Origin: an uncultured Flavihumibacter sp.
GTDB lineage: Bacteria; Bacteroidota; Bacteroidia; Chitinophagales; Chitinophagaceae
Length of the DNA stretch: 64,000 nucleotides
Direction of reading: 5' to 3'
Assembly: GCA_902168225.1 (NCBI GenBank)
Contig: CABHOW010000005.1
Coordinates: forward strand, 22,611-86,610
Made by a program: the position numbers and the translations under genes. A model generated the notes under the pieces. That model did no database searches and was not told the DNA's origin. It saw nothing but the letters and a program-made list of their open reading frames with translations. Positions 1-9,085 of this stretch are shown one piece after another (position 1 is the first letter of the stretch; every line of letters begins with the position of its first letter).

Positions 1-693
1 CCCTACATGTAGCGTTACAAAAGTTTTTTGAATATTTTTTTCAGCGAACGAAGCGAAAACCTGCTCTGTAAAATGCAAGCCTGCTGTTGGTGCAGCTACG
101 GAACCATCTGCTTCTGCATAAATAGTTTGATATCTTTCTCTATCCGTTTCTTCTGCTTTTCTATTTAAATAAGGAGGGAGTGGAATTAACCCTGATACAT
201 GAAGTAGTTCTGCAAAACTCATGTCAGCATCATCCCAAGATAGTTCGATGGTATAGGTTTCTTGTTGATGTGCAATTTTTTTTGCACTTAATAAAATGGT
301 TCTGGATTGATAGGTAATCCATTTATATAAGACAGCATCCTTCCATTTTTTGGCACCTCCAACAAAACAAGTCCACCATACTTTCCCTTTCGTATTCATG
401 GCAGTAGTAATATCGGGGTACTGCACATCAGGCTCTAAGCAAAATATTTCAATGGTTCCGCCACTTTCTTTCGTAAAGAGAAGTCTTGCTTCCACCACTT
501 TAGTATTATTAAAAACTAATAAACTTTCCGGTGGTATATAATCGGCGATATGGCTATAAGTGCTTTCACTGATCTCCCCTTTTTTGTAAACCAATAATTT
601 GCTCTGATCTCTCTCTATAAGCGGATATCGAGCAATTTTCTCTTCCGGAAGTACATAATTAAAATCTTGAATAGATAGTTGAGATGGATGCAT
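1..693 (-). CDS. queA: S-adenosylmethionine:tRNA ribosyltransferase-isomerase, 3' end cut by window edge
   Basis: The enzyme transfers and isomerises the ribosyl moiety of SAM onto 7-aminomethyl-7-deazaguanine in tRNA, giving epoxyqueuosine, late in queuosine synthesis. The reading frame is open from an ATG at 693 to base 1 (231 codons), with no stop, so the C-terminal part lies outside the window. The product begins MHPSQLSIQDFNYVLPEEKI and contains DYIPPESLLVFNNTKVVEAR-like and APTAGLHFT motifs that are characteristic of QueA. The start is supported by a TAnnTTTG element ending five bases upstream, which would make the mRNA leaderless. The gene is divergent from the dcw cluster. Two QueD/PTPS-like genes lie about 46 kb away in the same window. 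Confidence 0.93.
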   Translation of the reverse strand, partial: MHPSQLSIQDFNYVLPEEKIARYPLIERDQSKLLVYKKGEISESTYSHIADYIPPESLLVFNNTKVVEARLLFTKESGGTIEIFCLEPDVQYPDITTAMNTKGKVWWTCFVGGAKKWKDAVLYKWITYQSRTILLSAKKIAHQQETYTIELSWDDADMSFAELLHVSGLIPLPPYLNRKAEETDRERYQTIYAEADGSVAAPTAGLHFTEQVFASFAEKNIQKTFVTLHVG

Positions 694-697
694 CTAA

Positions 698-705
698 CAA
701 AGATA
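698..705 (-). promoter_or_regulatory. -7 promoter element of queA
   Basis: On the minus strand the bases read TATCTTTG, an exact match to the Bacteroidota TAnnTTTG element. The final G is five bases from the A of the queA ATG, about where transcription should begin, so the message is probably leaderless. No clear TTG -33 element is visible. Confidence 0.6.
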
Positions 706-786
706 ACCCAGCTACATAAAAGGTAAAAACGCAGTTCAGAGCCCAATTTTTTGGGAAATACAGCCTAAAATCAACTATTTCAAGGC

Positions 787-888
787 TTATCCACAGCTAT
801 TCACATAGTATGCACATGAGTATTCTCTTAAAAATGCCTGAAAACCTTGCTATAACTCATTCATAGCGAATTTGTTAGCTGTGGATAA
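787..888. promoter_or_regulatory. Cluster of DnaA-box-like sites upstream of mraZ
   Basis: A perfect DnaA box TTATCCACA lies at 787-795. It is followed in the same direction by CTATTCACA (797-805) and GTATGCACA (808-816), each one mismatch from TTATNCACA and spaced 10 and 11 bases, about one helical turn. A perfect inverted box TGTGGATAA lies at 880-888. The outer boxes belong to a 13-base inverted repeat, TTATCCACAGCTA (787-799) and its complement (876-888). Number, quality and phasing make chance unlikely. The cluster could be a DnaA-controlled promoter for the division cluster or an accessory initiation/titration site; sequence alone does not decide. Confidence 0.6.
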
Positions 889-912
889 ATACAAACCCCC
901 TAGATTGGGTTT

Positions 913-950
913 AAAAGTGGGAAAAAGTGTTATTTTGTGTCAACAAGTGG
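913..950 (+). promoter_or_regulatory. MraZ operator, tandem 10-bp repeats
   Basis: Four GTG-centred repeats sit exactly 10 bases apart: AAAAGTGGG (GTG at 917), AAAAGTGTT (927), TTTTGTGTC (937) and ACAAGTGGT (947). Weaker TGG cores fall on the same phase at about 907 and 957. Known MraZ sites are direct repeats with the same period (TGGGN boxes in E. coli, AAAGTG[G/T] in mollicutes). The array lies just upstream of a near-match -7 element (TAATCTTG, 951-958) and 26 bases before the mraZ start, so MraZ probably regulates its own operon here. Confidence 0.75.
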
Positions 951-975
951 TAATCTTGGAAAAAGTTATTAACGA

Positions 976-1440
976 ATGAACGGATTTCATGGAGAATATG
1001 AAGCAACGGTAGACGCGAAAGGGCGTTTCCTGCTACCCGGTTCACTGCGCAAGCAGCTACCGGAGGCAGAGAATCGCTTTATCCTTAGCCGTGGCTTCGA
1101 AAAATGTCTCACTTTATATCCGCTCAAAAGTTGGGAACTCATTATTGCCAAAATTAGCTTGTTGAACGATTTCGATCCAAAAGTAAGGCAATTCCGCAGG
1201 CAGTTCCTCGGTGGCGCAACCGAAGTTGAACTCGATACGGCAGGCAGACTTTTACTACCCGCATCTTTAAAAGAATTTGCCGGATTAGGAAAAGATATTG
1301 TGCTCGCTGCAGCTTTAGATCGTTTCGAAATATGGGATGCCGTTAAGTACAAACAGCTCTTTGAGGATTTCTCACCCGAAGCTTTCAGTAACCTGGCTCA
1401 GGAAGTGATGACTGATAACAAGGAAAAGCGAGACAGTTAG
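976..1440 (+). CDS. mraZ: Transcriptional regulator MraZ
   Basis: MraZ is a ring-forming, AbrB-like DNA-binding protein that controls its own promoter and the dcw operon. The 154-residue product has the two expected swapped-hairpin repeats, each with the DxxGR(F/L)LLP core: DAKGRFLLPGSLRK near residues 13-26 and DTAGRLLLPASLKE near 91-104. Its length is slightly above the usual 140-150. It is the first gene of the cluster, followed after two bases by rsmH. A phased repeat array that fits MraZ binding lies directly upstream, consistent with autoregulation. Confidence 0.95.
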   Translation: MNGFHGEYEATVDAKGRFLLPGSLRKQLPEAENRFILSRGFEKCLTLYPLKSWELIIAKISLLNDFDPKVRQFRRQFLGGATEVELDTAGRLLLPASLKEFAGLGKDIVLAAALDRFEIWDAVKYKQLFEDFSPEAFSNLAQEVMTDNKEKRDS

Positions 1441-1442
1441 GT

Positions 1443-2363
1443 ATGGAGCAGTTAGGGAATGAATACCATATCCCCGTTCTCTTTCACGAAACATTGGAAG
1501 GGATGAACATACAGCCAAATGGAATATATGTTGATTGCACATTTGGTGGGGGTGGCCATAGTAAAGGAATTTTAGCAGAGCTAGGATCGAAGGGAAAACT
1601 TATCGCTTTTGACCAAGATGCCGATGCACAAAAAAATATTCCGCCACAAGAAACCAGGGTACTTTTCATTCCACAAAATTTCCGTTACCTAGCCCGTTTT
1701 CTGAAGCTGCATAAAATTGATAAAGTAGATGGCTTATTGGCTGATCTAGGCGTAAGCAGTCACCAATTCGATGCGGCTGAAAGAGGCTTCTCTATTCGAT
1801 TTGATGGACCAATGGATATGCGAATGGATAATAGAAACGCTACTACCGCCGAAACAATCATTCAGCAGTATAGCGAAACTGCTCTTCATAAATTATTCGA
1901 AACTTATGGAGAAGTAACCAACGCAAAAACACTAGCAAAACACATTGTGCATCAACGTTCGCATCTACCTTATGCTTCTATCAACCAGTTTAAAGCATTG
2001 ATTAGTTCCGTGGTGAAAGGAAATCCGAATAAGTATTTGGCACAGGTATTCCAAGCTTTACGAATTGAAGTGAATGATGAAATGGGGGCATTAAAGGCAT
2101 TGCTCGAACAAATTCCAACCGTACTAAAACCCGGTGGTAGAGCGGCTATTATCAGTTTTCATTCTATTGAGGATCGTATGGTGAAGAATTTCTTTCGCCA
2201 AGGAAGCTTTGAAGAGCAGCCCGAGAACCCTTTTGATATAACCGAAAAAAAACAGGTGTTTAAGTTGCTTAATAAAAAACCAATCACCGCAAGTGATGAA
2301 GAGTTGAAAAAAAATACTAGAAGTAGAAGCGCCAAGCTGAGAGTAGCGGAGCTAATAGAATAA
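1443..2363 (+). CDS. rsmH: 16S rRNA (cytosine(1402)-N4)-methyltransferase
   Basis: RsmH (MraW) uses SAM to methylate N4 of C1402 in the ribosomal P site. The 306-residue protein shows the family landmarks: HIPVLFHETLEGM near the N-terminus, the SAM-binding DCTFGGGGHSKGIL (about residues 31-44), DGLLADLGVSSHQFD (about 96-110) with the RGFS and DMRM segments that follow, and GGRAAIISFHSIEDRMVK near residue 231. The C-terminus ends with the typical NTRSRSAKLRVAE. It starts two bases after mraZ, its normal neighbour. Confidence 0.96.
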   Translation: MEQLGNEYHIPVLFHETLEGMNIQPNGIYVDCTFGGGGHSKGILAELGSKGKLIAFDQDADAQKNIPPQETRVLFIPQNFRYLARFLKLHKIDKVDGLLADLGVSSHQFDAAERGFSIRFDGPMDMRMDNRNATTAETIIQQYSETALHKLFETYGEVTNAKTLAKHIVHQRSHLPYASINQFKALISSVVKGNPNKYLAQVFQALRIEVNDEMGALKALLEQIPTVLKPGGRAAIISFHSIEDRMVKNFFRQGSFEEQPENPFDITEKKQVFKLLNKKPITASDEELKKNTRSRSAKLRVAELIE

Positions 2364-2448
2364 TTAAGAATGAAGAATTATGAATTAAAAATTAAAATGG
2401 CGATCTAATAATTCATAACTCATAATTCTTAATTCTTAATTCATAATT
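2364..2448. repeat. AT-rich inverted phrase repeat between rsmH and ftsL
   Basis: The gap is made of permuted words such as ATTAAGAAT, AATTATGA and AATTCATAA, arranged as an imperfect inverted repeat. The left arm begins right after the rsmH stop codon; the right arm is about 2407-2448. The same words recur at 34504-34550 between fabI and recN. The RNA could fold into a long A/U hairpin. It lacks the GC stem and U-tract of an ordinary terminator and lies inside an operon. Confidence 0.65.
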
Positions 2449-2460
2449 GATTTATAACTA

Positions 2461-2781
2461 ATGACCGAGAAACGTACCAATAAGAACCCGCTGAAAGGAT
2501 TATTCAATTACGAATGGATCGTAAAAAATATTTCTTTCTTCTTATTTCTTTCAGCACTTACGGTATTGTACATCGCAAACGGACATATGGCAGATAGAAC
2601 GATTAGAAGAATCAACACCATCAATACAGAATTAAAAGAATTACAATACCAATATAAAACGCTTAAAAGTGAAGTGATGTTCAAAATGGAAGAAGAACAA
2701 ATTGTTAAAGCAGTTGAACCATTGGGATTGAAGATTAGTAAAGAAATGCCAACTAGGATAACAGTGAGTAGTGTGAAGTGA
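2461..2781 (+). CDS. ftsL: Cell division protein FtsL-like
   Basis: This is a small bitopic membrane protein of the divisome that would pair with a DivIC/FtsB partner and FtsQ. The 106 residues show a basic cytoplasmic N-terminus, one membrane helix at about 24-44 (ISFFLFLSALTVLYIANGH) and a periplasmic coiled-coil stretch (RRINTINTELKELQYQYKTLKSE). This is the usual FtsL plan in Bacteroidota; sequence identity within the family is low, so position between rsmH and ftsI carries much of the weight. The last residues, TVSSVK, and the stop codon lie inside a phrase repeat that continues downstream, so the C-terminus may have been remodelled by that repeat. Confidence 0.85.
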   Translation: MTEKRTNKNPLKGLFNYEWIVKNISFFLFLSALTVLYIANGHMADRTIRRINTINTELKELQYQYKTLKSEVMFKMEEEQIVKAVEPLGLKISKEMPTRITVSSVK

Positions 2782-2834
2782 GTAGTGCATAGTAAGATCA
2801 GCACTACCCACTATACACTATCCACTACCCACTA
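2764..2834. repeat. Inverted phrase repeat of AGTAGTG/CACTAC words
   Basis: Words such as GTGAGTAGTG, GTGAAGTG and GTGCATAGT on the left are answered on the right by CACTACCC, ACTATACACT and CCACTACCC, giving an imperfect hairpin between ftsL and ftsI. The left arm includes the last codons and stop of ftsL. The same words, in other order and orientation, occur at about 52831-52868. Confidence 0.65.
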
Positions 2835-2841
2835 ATATAAA

Positions 2842-4950
2842 ATGGAAGTAAAACGCGACATATTATGGAGAGTATACCTCAGCTATATTTTAATAGTGGG
2901 GGTATGTATTGCCATTTTTGGTAAAGCGATTTACATACAACAAGTGGAAGGTTCTAAATGGCGAAGTATGAGCGATAGCCTACATCAACGTATCGATGAA
3001 ATTGAAGCTGAGAGAGGAACTATTTATAGCGAAGACGGACAAATGCTAAGCACTAGCATTCCTCAGTTCGATATATATATTGATTTTAGAGTGGCAGCAC
3101 TTAGAGAAAAAAATGGTGCACGTTTCAGAGAAAATGTAGACTCACTCAGTTATTATTTATCTCAGTTATTTAAAGATCAAACACCGGCAGAATATAAATC
3201 TATTTTGCAACAAGGCTATAAAACACAGGATGGCTACTTCTTGCTAAAGAAGAAAATATCCTTTAGAGAATATGACCAGTTGCGCAAATTCCCATTATTC
3301 AAATTAGGTAGATATAAGAGCGGGATGATCGCAAACGAAAAAACTGTTCGCCTGAATCCCTATCAAATGTTGGCATTTAGAACTATTGGCCTTGCCCGGG
3401 ATTCAAATAAAGTAGGGTTAGAAATGACCTATGATAGTGTATTGAAAGGAAGAAATGGAAAACAAACCGTTCGATCTATTGCAGGCGGAGTGGGTGTTCC
3501 GGTTGATGACTCTTACTTGGTAGAGCCAGAAACAGGTAAAGATATTGTAAGTACGATCGATGTGTTCATCCAAGATATTACGGAGAACGCACTAATGAAA
3601 ATGATGATAAAAAATGATGCAGATCATGGATGTGCGATTGTGATGGAAACTAAAACAGGAAAGATTAAGGCTATTGCAAATCTTGGTAAAAGAAGCGAAG
3701 GGAATTATTGGGAAGACTTGAATTACGCTATCACTCCAAGCGAGCCGGGTTCTACTTTTAAGCTTGCCACTTTAATGGCATTATTAGAAGACAAAAAAAT
3801 TAACCTTAATCAATATATCAATTTAGAAAATGGTGTGTGGAAAGTGGCAGGCATCACGGTATTTGATTCGGAACAACACAGTGTAAACGAAGTAACCGTA
3901 AAGCAGGCCTTTGAATTAAGTTCTAATGTGGCAATGGCTAAATTAGCAACTGCTCACTACAGTGGTAATCCCAATCAATTCTTAAAACGCATAGCACAAA
4001 TGCGTATGGATAGTATTACAGGTATTGATCTAGTAGGTGAAAGAAAACCAACTATTTATCGCCCGGGTTCTAGATTATTCGGACCAACAACAATTCCCTG
4101 GATGAGCTTCGGGTATAATATTGCTATTAGTCCACTCCAAACTACTATGCTCTATAATGCGGTAGCCAACGAAGGAAGGATGATGAAGCCTTATTTAGTA
4201 AGTGGTATCAAAGAAGAAGGCATCACTATTAAATCAATCAATCCGGTTGTATTGCGTGAAGAAGTTTGCAGCAAACAAACTTTGTTATTATTAAAAGCCT
4301 GTTTGGAAGGGGTATGCACAAACGGAACTGCAAAAGCATTATTTGCAGACCTGCCTTATAAAGTAGCCGGTAAAACCGGTACCGCATTAGTAGCAGACGG
4401 TAATAAGGGATACGCTAACAGAATATATCAATCTTCTTTTGCTGGCTATTTTCCCGCAGATAATCCTCAGTATACCTGTGTAGTAGTGATAAAAAATAAA
4501 CCTTTCGCGCCTGTATATTATGGAGCTGCTGTTGCAGGACCGGTATTTAAAGAAATCGCAGATCGTTTATACAGTACCTATATACGAAATGGTAAACCAA
4601 AACAGTCCCCAATTAATAAAGACAGTATTCAACTTCAATATACTACCTATAAAGAAGATCTATATCAGTTATCTAAAACCTTACAACTGAATTATAAAGA
4701 TTCTACCGGTCGTGCTGATGAATGGGGTGTTATTTCTGGTATCAAGAAATCATTGGTATTACAGAAGAAACCTGTTACGAATAATACCATGCCTTTGTTA
4801 AAAGGAATGGTATTAAAAGATGCTGTATACCTCTGTGAGAATATAGGGCTTCTGGTTAGTGTAAAGGGAAGAGGAAAAGTAAATGAGCAATCCATTTTAC
4901 CCGGGCAAGCTATTGCGAAGGGGCAAACCATTCAACTGTTATTAAACTAA
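2842..4950 (+). CDS. ftsI: Division-specific penicillin-binding protein (transpeptidase) with PASTA domain
   Basis: This class B PBP crosslinks septal peptidoglycan together with FtsW. The 702-residue protein has a short cytoplasmic end and one membrane anchor (about 9-29), a PBP dimerisation domain, and a transpeptidase domain with all three catalytic motifs: STFK with nucleophile Ser304, SSN at 360-362 and KTG at 511-513. The C-terminal segment (about 648-702, beginning MPLLKGMVLKDA) reads as a single PASTA domain, as in Spo VD/PBP2x-like proteins, which explains the length above E. coli FtsI. It lies between ftsL and murE, with murE starting one base after its stop. Confidence 0.95.
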   Translation: MEVKRDILWRVYLSYILIVGVCIAIFGKAIYIQQVEGSKWRSMSDSLHQRIDEIEAERGTIYSEDGQMLSTSIPQFDIYIDFRVAALREKNGARFRENVDSLSYYLSQLFKDQTPAEYKSILQQGYKTQDGYFLLKKKISFREYDQLRKFPLFKLGRYKSGMIANEKTVRLNPYQMLAFRTIGLARDSNKVGLEMTYDSVLKGRNGKQTVRSIAGGVGVPVDDSYLVEPETGKDIVSTIDVFIQDITENALMKMMIKNDADHGCAIVMETKTGKIKAIANLGKRSEGNYWEDLNYAITPSEPGSTFKLATLMALLEDKKINLNQYINLENGVWKVAGITVFDSEQHSVNEVTVKQAFELSSNVAMAKLATAHYSGNPNQFLKRIAQMRMDSITGIDLVGERKPTIYRPGSRLFGPTTIPWMSFGYNIAISPLQTTMLYNAVANEGRMMKPYLVSGIKEEGITIKSINPVVLREEVCSKQTLLLLKACLEGVCTNGTAKALFADLPYKVAGKTGTALVADGNKGYANRIYQSSFAGYFPADNPQYTCVVVIKNKPFAPVYYGAAVAGPVFKEIADRLYSTYIRNGKPKQSPINKDSIQLQYTTYKEDLYQLSKTLQLNYKDSTGRADEWGVISGIKKSLVLQKKPVTNNTMPLLKGMVLKDAVYLCENIGLLVSVKGRGKVNEQSILPGQAIAKGQTIQLLLN

Positions 4951-4951
4951 T

Positions 4952-6412
4952 ATGCAACTCCATCAACTCATACAATCTATTTCACCTAAACAAGTATTGG
5001 GTGAAACGCATGTGATGATCGAGGCGATTGATATTGATTCTCGTAAAGCTAAAAAAGGTTCTTTGTTTGTGGCCATTAAAGGGGTACAAGCAGATGGACA
5101 TGCATTTATTGAGAAAGCCATAGAACAAGGAGCCGTAGCTGTTCTTTGCGAAATAATACCAACACAAATAAAGGAAGGGGTAGCATATATACAGGTTACT
5201 AATGCTCAAGAGGCTGTTGCTTACCTCGCTAAAGTATTCTATGGAAATCCTTCTGCACATATTAAGTTGGTTGGAGTAACCGGAACCAATGGTAAAACCA
5301 CTATTGCTACACTTTTATTTAAGTTATTCCGATCATTAGGTTATCGATGCGGTTTAATTAGTACGGTTCAAAACCAAATTGATGATGAAATCGTTCCGGC
5401 TACCCATACTACTCCCGATGTAATTAGTTTAAATGCATTGTTAAAGCGCATGGTTGAAGCAGGCTGCTCTCATGTGTTTATGGAATGTAGTAGTCACGCG
5501 ATACATCAACATCGTATCACAGGATTAGATTTCACCGGTGCCTTATTTAGTAATATCACGCATGACCATTTAGATTATCACAAAACCTTTGATGAATATA
5601 TTCGGGTAAAGAAATCATTTTTTGATCAGCTATCTGCCAATGCATTCGCTATCTCTAATGCCGATGATAAAAGAGGAGAAGTGATGTTACAAAATACAAT
5701 AGCCAAGAAATATCTATATAGTTTAAAAACATTGGCATCATTTAAAGGTAAAATTTTAGAAAATGTACTTACCGGATTGGTCATGCTAGTAAATGACAAA
5801 GAAGTGCATTTCAGATTGATTGGGGAGTTTAATGCCTATAATTTATTGGCTGTTTATGGAGCGGCCATCTGTTTAGGAGAAGATAGCGACACCGTACTGC
5901 AAGCATTAAGTATGATCACTGGCGCGGAGGGAAGATTCGATTATATCATCAATGCACAAAAAATGATCGGTATTGTAGATTATGCGCATACTCCCGATGC
6001 ACTAGAGAATGTATTAACTACCATTAAAAAATTAAGAAAAGGGCATGAGCAAATTATTACCGTAGTTGGCTGCGGGGGAGATCGCGATAAAACGAAGCGA
6101 CCCATAATGGCGCAGGCCGCTTGTGATTTGAGTGATCGGGTAATATTAACAAGTGATAATCCAAGAACAGAAGATCCTGCGCAAATTTTAGTGGATATGG
6201 AAAAAGGATTATCGAGTGCAGCGAAAAGAAAATATATCACGGTTATAGATAGGAGAGAAGCTATTAAAACCGCAGTAGATATGGCTAAAGCAGAGGATAT
6301 CATTTTAGTGGCCGGTAAAGGACATGAAAAATACCAAGATATAAAAGGGGTAAAATATCCTTTCGATGATAAAGCAGTATTGCAGGAATTTTTAAACCAA
6401 CCCAAACCCTAA
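4952..6412 (+). CDS. murE: UDP-N-acetylmuramoyl-L-alanyl-D-glutamate--2,6-diaminopimelate ligase
   Basis: MurE adds the third stem-peptide residue in the cytoplasm, using ATP. The 486-residue protein carries the Mur ligase P-loop GTNGKTT at 111-117, the central-domain segment [13 protein letters not shown] with the conserved histidines, and DNPR at 402-405. DNPR is the signature of the meso-diaminopimelate-adding type rather than the lysine type, so the wall is predicted to be DAP-containing. The C-terminal GKGHEKYQD segment is also typical. The ATG is one base after the ftsI stop. Confidence 0.96.
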   Translation: MQLHQLIQSISPKQVLGETHVMIEAIDIDSRKAKKGSLFVAIKGVQADGHAFIEKAIEQGAVAVLCEIIPTQIKEGVAYIQVTNAQEAVAYLAKVFYGNPSAHIKLVGVTGTNGKTTIATLLFKLFRSLGYRCGLISTVQNQIDDEIVPATHTTPDVISLNALLKRMVEAGCSHVFMECSSHAIHQHRITGLDFTGALFSNITHDHLDYHKTFDEYIRVKKSFFDQLSANAFAISNADDKRGEVMLQNTIAKKYLYSLKTLASFKGKILENVLTGLVMLVNDKEVHFRLIGEFNAYNLLAVYGAAICLGEDSDTVLQALSMITGAEGRFDYIINAQKMIGIVDYAHTPDALENVLTTIKKLRKGHEQIITVVGCGGDRDKTKRPIMAQAACDLSDRVILTSDNPRTEDPAQILVDMEKGLSSAAKRKYITVIDRREAIKTAVDMAKAEDIILVAGKGHEKYQDIKGVKYPFDDKAVLQEFLNQPKP

Positions 6413-6422
6413 TCTGTACACC

Positions 6423-7739
6423 ATGCTATATCAATTATTTTCCTGGCTAAAAGAAACGTTTAATATACCCGGAGCAGGATTATTTCAGTTCCTTACTTTT
6501 CGTATTGCTATGGCTATTTTATTATCACTGATTATAGCTACGGTGTATGGTAAACGGATTATCCTTTTCTTACAAAAAAAGCAAATTGGTGAAACAGTAA
6601 GAGAGTTAGGCTTACAAGGTGAACAACAGAAAAAAGGCACCCCAACGATGGGAGGTATCATCATCTTGCTAAGTATTCTGATTCCTACGCTATTATTTGC
6701 AAATCTTGATAAAGTATATATCCGATTGATGATTCTGTGTACGGTTTGGTTAGGATTGATTGGATTCTTAGATGATCTTTTCAAGATACGCGCAAGAAAA
6801 GCAGCACAACAAAAAGGAGAAGCATATAAGAAAAAAGATAGTGATGGGTTAGCAGGTATTTCAAAAATAATTGGTCAGGTTGGATTAGGTATTATTATCG
6901 GTACAACACTTTATTTCAGTAATGCTGTAACCGTTGAAAGAGAAATTATTGGCTCGGAAAGAAAAGTATCTGTTTTACAAAAAGGAGAACGCTTTGCTAA
7001 AGATACCGGTATAATAATTCGGCAAATGGATGGTATTGAAAGATCATTCGTAAAAGTAAAAACACCTATCACAACTATTCCATTTATTAAAAATCATGAG
7101 TTTAACTATAGTAAATTAATCAGTTGGATAGGCGAGGGAGCAGAGAAATATACTTGGATTATTTATATACTGATTGTTACACTCATTATTACTGCTGTAA
7201 GTAATGGAGCCAATCTTACTGATGGGTTAGATGGATTAGCCGCCGGCGTGAGTGCTATTATTGGCGCAGGCTTAGGGCTTTTTATTTATGTAAGTGGTAA
7301 CTACAAATTCGCCGATTACCTCAACATCATGTATATCCCCAATCTTGGTGAGCTATCCATATTTGTGGGCGCATTTGTGGGTGCATGTATAGGATTTCTT
7401 TGGTATAACGCATATCCTGCACAAGTATTTATGGGCGATACCGGTAGTTTGGCCTTGGGGGGTATCATTGCTTCATTAGCCATTATTGTTCGTAAAGAAT
7501 GGTTGATACCCATTTTTTGCGGAGTATTCTTAGTAGAAAACCTGAGTGTGATTTTACAAGTGAGCTATTTCAAATACACGAAGAAAAAATATGGAGAGGG
7601 TAAGCGGATATTTTTGATGAGCCCCTTACACCATCATTATCAAAAGAAAGGATTTCATGAAAGTAAAATAGCCGTTCGCTTTTGGATTGTAACTGTATTG
7701 TTAGTTGTAGCATCAATAATAACCTTAAAGATCAGATAA
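6423..7739 (+). CDS. mraY: Phospho-N-acetylmuramoyl-pentapeptide-transferase
   Basis: MraY makes lipid I by joining UDP-MurNAc-pentapeptide to undecaprenyl phosphate in the inner membrane. The 438-residue polytopic protein contains GTPTMGGI, the DDLFKIR segment, [12 protein letters not shown], the [12 protein letters not shown] motif and the [12 protein letters not shown] histidine motif, all of the MraY active site. It is about 75 residues longer than E. coli MraY; the surplus is mostly an insertion at about residues 170-235 between membrane helices, which I believe is common in this phylum. Confidence 0.95.
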   Translation: MLYQLFSWLKETFNIPGAGLFQFLTFRIAMAILLSLIIATVYGKRIILFLQKKQIGETVRELGLQGEQQKKGTPTMGGIIILLSILIPTLLFANLDKVYIRLMILCTVWLGLIGFLDDLFKIRARKAAQQKGEAYKKKDSDGLAGISKIIGQVGLGIIIGTTLYFSNAVTVEREIIGSERKVSVLQKGERFAKDTGIIIRQMDGIERSFVKVKTPITTIPFIKNHEFNYSKLISWIGEGAEKYTWIIYILIVTLIITAVSNGANLTDGLDGLAAGVSAIIGAGLGLFIYVSGNYKFADYLNIMYIPNLGELSIFVGAFVGACIGFLWYNAYPAQVFMGDTGSLALGGIIASLAIIVRKEWLIPIFCGVFLVENLSVILQVSYFKYTKKKYGEGKRIFLMSPLHHHYQKKGFHESKIAVRFWIVTVLLVVASIITLKIR

Positions 7740-7742
7740 ATA

Positions 7743-9083
7743 GTGAGTAAGAAGTTGATCATATTAGGTGGTGGCGAAAGTGGAGTAGGGGCTGCTTTAT
7801 TAGCAAAGCAGCATGGCTATGATATTTTCTTAAGTGATGGAGGGGTATTGAAAGAAAAATATAGAAAGGAATTAAGTGAAGCGGGTATTGCCTTTGAAGA
7901 GGGTACACACACAGTAGATAAGGTATTAGCTGCAGACGAAGTGGTAAAGAGTCCGGGTATCCCTGAAAAGAATGAATTGGTGAAAGCTATTCGGGCAAAA
8001 GGAATTCCGGTTATTAGTGAAGTAGAATTAGCATATCGGTTTAAGGGTAACAGTAAAATCATTGCTATAACCGGTAGTAACGGAAAAAGTACTACCACGG
8101 CACTTATCTATCATATCTGTAAAACTGCAGATTTTGATTGCGCATTAGTAGGAAATATTGGTTACTCTTTTGCCAAGCAAGTAGCAGAGGATCCCAAGGA
8201 ATGGTATGTACTTGAAATCAGCTCTTTTCAGCTGGATGATATTCAAACTTTTAGAGCTGATGTAAGCGTTTTGTTGAATATCACTGAAGATCACCTGGAT
8301 AGATACGAGTATCAATTTGAAAATTATATCAATAGCAAATTTAAAATTATACAAAACCAAACCAGTAACGATTATTTTATCTACTGCGCCGATGATGAAG
8401 TAATCATGAAAAAACTACCATTACTAAACACCCATACTAACCCCTTACCATTCTCTATGAAACAAGAAGTAAAAAAAGGCAGCTACATTAAAGGAGATCA
8501 AATGATGCTTAGAATTCAAGAAGAAAGAGTGAGCATGAGTATCTATGATTTTGCTTTAAAAGGCAAGCATAACCAGTACAACACCATGGCAGCTTGTATA
8601 GCAGCAGCCACCGTAGGTATCCGTAAAGAAAAAATTCGAGAAGCGGTAAAGAACTTCCATAGTCTCGAGCATCGCATGGAATTCGTAGCTATGGTACGAG
8701 GAGTTGAATTTATCAACGACAGTAAAGCAACCAATGTGAATAGTACCTGGTATGCACTGGAAAGCATGAACAAGCCTACAGTATTAATACTTGGTGGTAC
8801 CGATAAGGGCAATGATTATAGTCTGATTACAGAATTGGTAAAAGAGAAAGTAAAAGCCATCATCTGTATGGGTTTGGATAATACCAAGATTATCGCGGCT
8901 TTTAAAGATATCGTACCTATTATCATAGAAACCGATAGTGCCAAAAAAGCAGTAAACGCTGCTTTCAGAGCAGCCACAAAAGACGATGTGGTTTTATTGA
9001 GCCCTGCTTGTGCAAGCTTTGATTTGTTTAAAAATTATGAAGACAGAGGTACGCAGTTTAAAGCGGCTGTAAAAGAATTGTAA
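7743..9083 (+). CDS. murD: UDP-N-acetylmuramoylalanine--D-glutamate ligase
   Basis: MurD adds D-glutamate to UDP-MurNAc-L-Ala. The 446-residue product starts at a GTG three bases after mraY and shows an N-terminal Rossmann-type motif (LGGGESGVGAALLA), the Mur ligase P-loop ITGSNGKSTTT, the NITEDHLDRY central-domain motif, the NDSKATN segment and the C-terminal LLSPACASFDLFKNYEDRG. All are normal for MurD. No ATG fits the conserved N-terminus better than the GTG. Confidence 0.95.
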   Translation: MSKKLIILGGGESGVGAALLAKQHGYDIFLSDGGVLKEKYRKELSEAGIAFEEGTHTVDKVLAADEVVKSPGIPEKNELVKAIRAKGIPVISEVELAYRFKGNSKIIAITGSNGKSTTTALIYHICKTADFDCALVGNIGYSFAKQVAEDPKEWYVLEISSFQLDDIQTFRADVSVLLNITEDHLDRYEYQFENYINSKFKIIQNQTSNDYFIYCADDEVIMKKLPLLNTHTNPLPFSMKQEVKKGSYIKGDQMMLRIQEERVSMSIYDFALKGKHNQYNTMAACIAAATVGIRKEKIREAVKNFHSLEHRMEFVAMVRGVEFINDSKATNVNSTWYALESMNKPTVLILGGTDKGNDYSLITELVKEKVKAIICMGLDNTKIIAAFKDIVPIIIETDSAKKAVNAAFRAATKDDVVLLSPACASFDLFKNYEDRGTQFKAAVKEL

Positions 9084-9085
9084 GC

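Noticed and set aside
742..755. Hairpin CCCAATTTTTTGGG as a terminator
   Set aside because: The stem is only five base pairs and it lies upstream of both divergent genes, not after one.
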